NCBI RefSeq assembly: GCF_016839145.1
Contig: NZ_CP069303.1
Coordinates: 2,418,001-2,482,000, forward strand
Reading direction: 5' to 3'
From: Shinella sp. PSBB067
GTDB lineage: Bacteria; Pseudomonadota; Alphaproteobacteria; Rhizobiales; Rhizobiaceae
DNA length: 64,000 bases
The notes below the pieces were generated by a model, which was not told the DNA's origin, made no database searches, and saw only the letters and a list, made by a program, of their open reading frames with translations. Position numbers and translations under genes: made by a program. Positions 62,635-64,000 of this stretch are shown one piece after another; position 1 is the stretch's first letter, and each line of letters begins with the position of its first letter.

Positions 62635-63540
62635 ATGGCCCGCAATACGCTGCCGTCGATCACGGCCGGAGAAGGCGGTCTCAACCGCTATCTCGACGAA
62701 ATCCGCAAATTTCCGATGCTTGAGCCGCAGCAGGAATACATGCTCGCCAAGCGTTACCAGGAGCACGGCGACCGCAACGCCGCGCACCAGCTCGTCACCA
62801 GCCACCTTCGCCTCGTGGCCAAGATCGCCATGGGTTATCGCGGCTACGGCCTGCCGATCGGCGAAGTCGTTTCCGAGGGCAATGTCGGCCTGATGCAGGC
62901 CGTGAAGAAATTCGACCCGGAACGCGGCTTCCGCCTTGCGACCTATGCCATGTGGTGGATCAAGGCCTCGATCCAGGAATATATCCTGCGGTCCTGGTCG
63001 CTGGTGAAGATGGGCACGACCGCCAACCAGAAGCGCCTGTTCTTCAACCTGCGCCGCATGAAGGGCAAGATCCAGGCCATCGACGATGGCGACCTGCGCC
63101 CCGACCAGGTCAAGGAGATCGCGACCAAGCTCAAGGTCTCCGAGGACGAGGTCGTCTCGATGAACCGCCGCCTGTCCGGCGACGCCTCGCTCAACGCGCC
63201 CATCAAGGCGTCGGAAGGCGACAGCGGCCAGTGGCAGGATTGGCTCGTCGACGACCACGACAGCCAGGAACAGACGCTGATCGAGCAGGACGAACTCGAA
63301 ACGCGCCGCGCCATGCTCGCCCGCGCCATGGGCGTGCTGAACGAGCGCGAGCGCCGCATCTTCGAGGCCCGCCGCCTTGCCGAAGACCCGGTGACGCTGG
63401 AAGAGCTGTCCACCGAGTTCGACATCAGCCGCGAGCGCGTCCGCCAGATCGAGGTCCGCGCCTTCGAGAAGGTCCAGGAAGCGGTGCAGAAATACGCGGC
63501 CGAGCAGGCCCGCGCCGTCCGCGTCATCGAGGACGCGTAA
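62635..63540 (+). CDS. rpoH: Heat-shock sigma factor RpoH
   Basis: A 301-residue sigma-32. Start MARNTLPSITAGEGGLNRYL, region 2 (LVTSHLRLVAKIAMGYRGYGLPIGEVVSEGNVGLMQAVKKFDPERGFRLATYAMWWIKASIQEYILRSWSLVK split over the usual blocks), the RpoH box near NQKRLFFNLRRMKGK, and region 4 (TLEELSTEFDISRERVRQIEVRA). It directs RNA polymerase to chaperone and protease genes. Rhizobia often have two copies; which one this is cannot be told from one window. Confidence 0.95.
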   Translation: MARNTLPSITAGEGGLNRYLDEIRKFPMLEPQQEYMLAKRYQEHGDRNAAHQLVTSHLRLVAKIAMGYRGYGLPIGEVVSEGNVGLMQAVKKFDPERGFRLATYAMWWIKASIQEYILRSWSLVKMGTTANQKRLFFNLRRMKGKIQAIDDGDLRPDQVKEIATKLKVSEDEVVSMNRRLSGDASLNAPIKASEGDSGQWQDWLVDDHDSQEQTLIEQDELETRRAMLARAMGVLNERERRIFEARRLAEDPVTLEELSTEFDISRERVRQIEVRAFEKVQEAVQKYAAEQARAVRVIEDA

Positions 63541-63564
63541 ACCACGCGCCCAATGAAAATGCAG

Positions 63565-63594
63565 AAGGCCCGGCATCGCTGCCGGGCCTTTTTT
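63565..63594. terminator. Bidirectional intrinsic terminator after rpoH
   Basis: AAGGCCCGGC and GCCGGGCCTT form a perfect 10-bp stem with a six-base loop, ending in six T on the plus side. It serves rpoH and the convergent gene. Confidence 0.9.
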
Positions 63595-63611
63595 GTGCTC
63601 ATTGGGAAATA

Positions 63612-64000
63612 TTACTGGCTGCCGGCCGTCGCCCACGCCTTCATCACCGTGTCGAAGGCGTCGGCGCCGGCCGTGCCCTTGTCGAGGGTCAGCAGCGCGC
63701 GGCGGCCGTTGCGATAGGTGATCGGAATGTCGATCCAGCCCCGCGTGCGCAGAAGCTCCGTGTTCTTGGCGATCGCCTCGGGGAAATCGTTCAGCGCGAT
63801 CATGTGGAAGTCGTCGGTGATCTTGGCCGGCACGGCGATCAGCGCGTCGCCGCGATCCTGCTCATTCCGCTTCATCGCCACGCGCTGGACGCTTTCGATG
63901 CCGCCGCCTTCGAAGTTCTCGGGCAGCGAGAACACCAGCTCGATGATATGGCTCGCCGGCAGCGACTTGTCCGCGTTGCGGCGGAAGGTGACGAGCGCCG
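63612..64000 (-). CDS. Conserved protein of unknown function, C-terminal part (cut by window edge)
   Basis: The last 129 or so codons of a gene entering from beyond the right edge. Readable text includes SHIIELVFSLPENFEGGGIE, IAVPAKITDDFHMIALNDFP and RTRGWIDIPITYRNGRRALL, a mixed alpha/beta domain known from Rhizobiales and Bradyrhizobium proteins without assigned function, usually with an N-terminal membrane part. Only the end is seen, so no more can be said. Confidence 0.75.
   Translation of the reverse strand, partial: ALVTFRRNADKSLPASHIIELVFSLPENFEGGGIESVQRVAMKRNEQDRGDALIAVPAKITDDFHMIALNDFPEAIAKNTELLRTRGWIDIPITYRNGRRALLTLDKGTAGADAFDTVMKAWATAGSQ

Overview
The window is GC-rich alphaproteobacterial DNA, most likely a Rhizobiaceae chromosome (Sinorhizobium/Ensifer/Shinella-like). 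The grounds are a CtrA-ChpT-SciP cell-cycle locus, a tetrameric sarcosine oxidase operon, a rhizobial ehu/eut ectoine catabolic cluster, CTTG-N17-CTATAT type promoters, clustered GANTC sites at ctrA, and short palindromic intergenic repeats of rhizobial type. The species cannot be fixed from the sequence alone.

Layout. 1-3.0 kb: the left part of a minus-strand urease operon (ureD, ureA, a DUF1272 gene, ureB, a urease-operon accessory gene, start of ureC). 3.2-8.7 kb: a complete branched-chain amino acid/amide ABC importer (livK, a DUF6867 membrane gene, livF, livG, livM, livH). 9.0-14.1 kb: soxBDAG, tetrameric sarcosine oxidase. 14.2-15.0 kb: cysQ. 15.2-20.5 kb: an RND efflux operon with two membrane fusion proteins. 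21.0-23.3 kb: a chemoreceptor ending in a CheR/CheB docking pentapeptide. 23.7-26.9 kb: a quinone/electrophile detoxification-like group (VOC dioxygenase, FMN reductase, and a VOC-hydrolase fusion). 27.9-32.1 kb: a NodT-type outer membrane factor, a divergent GntR/FAH-hydrolase pair, small proteins and a membrane-anchored nuclease homologue. 32.2-45.5 kb: a whole ectoine/hydroxyectoine import and degradation cluster (enuR, ehuABCD, eutABC, doeA, doeB on the minus strand; asnC/doeX, doeC, doeD on the plus strand). 45.5-46.6 kb: an IS481-family insertion. 46.6-50.5 kb: an M20 deacylase, a small ORF, a LysR regulator and creatinase. 51.0-52.4 kb: tRNA-Met and mnmA. 52.7-58.8 kb: a LuxR-type regulator, sciP, pqiA-like, a GNAT gene, fliJ, ctrA, a response regulator, chpT and eipA (DUF1134). 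58.9-64 kb: a frameshifted coiled-coil membrane protein gene, a TrmH/SpoU methyltransferase, a small membrane protein, rluD, rpoH and the end of an unknown gene.

How the genes fit together. Creatinase makes sarcosine plus urea from creatine; soxBDAG takes sarcosine and urease takes urea, so all steps from creatine to glycine, ammonia and a C1 unit are encoded within 50 kb. The ectoine cluster imports ectoines, opens the ring (DoeA), deacetylates (DoeB), transaminates (DoeD) and oxidises to aspartate (DoeC), with EutABC handling the hydroxylated form. The 53-59 kb block is the core of the alphaproteobacterial cell-cycle circuit: ChpT phosphorylates CtrA, SciP restrains it, and CtrA-like boxes sit before sciP and eipA.

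No wholly new system stands out. The strongest leads are the VOC-hydrolase fusion that keeps an internal start, paired palindromes controlling the ectoine genes, the poly-C frameshift, a LuxR regulator lacking the conserved Asp-Pro of the ligand pocket, and an uncharacterised sialyltransferase-like gene in the urease operon.
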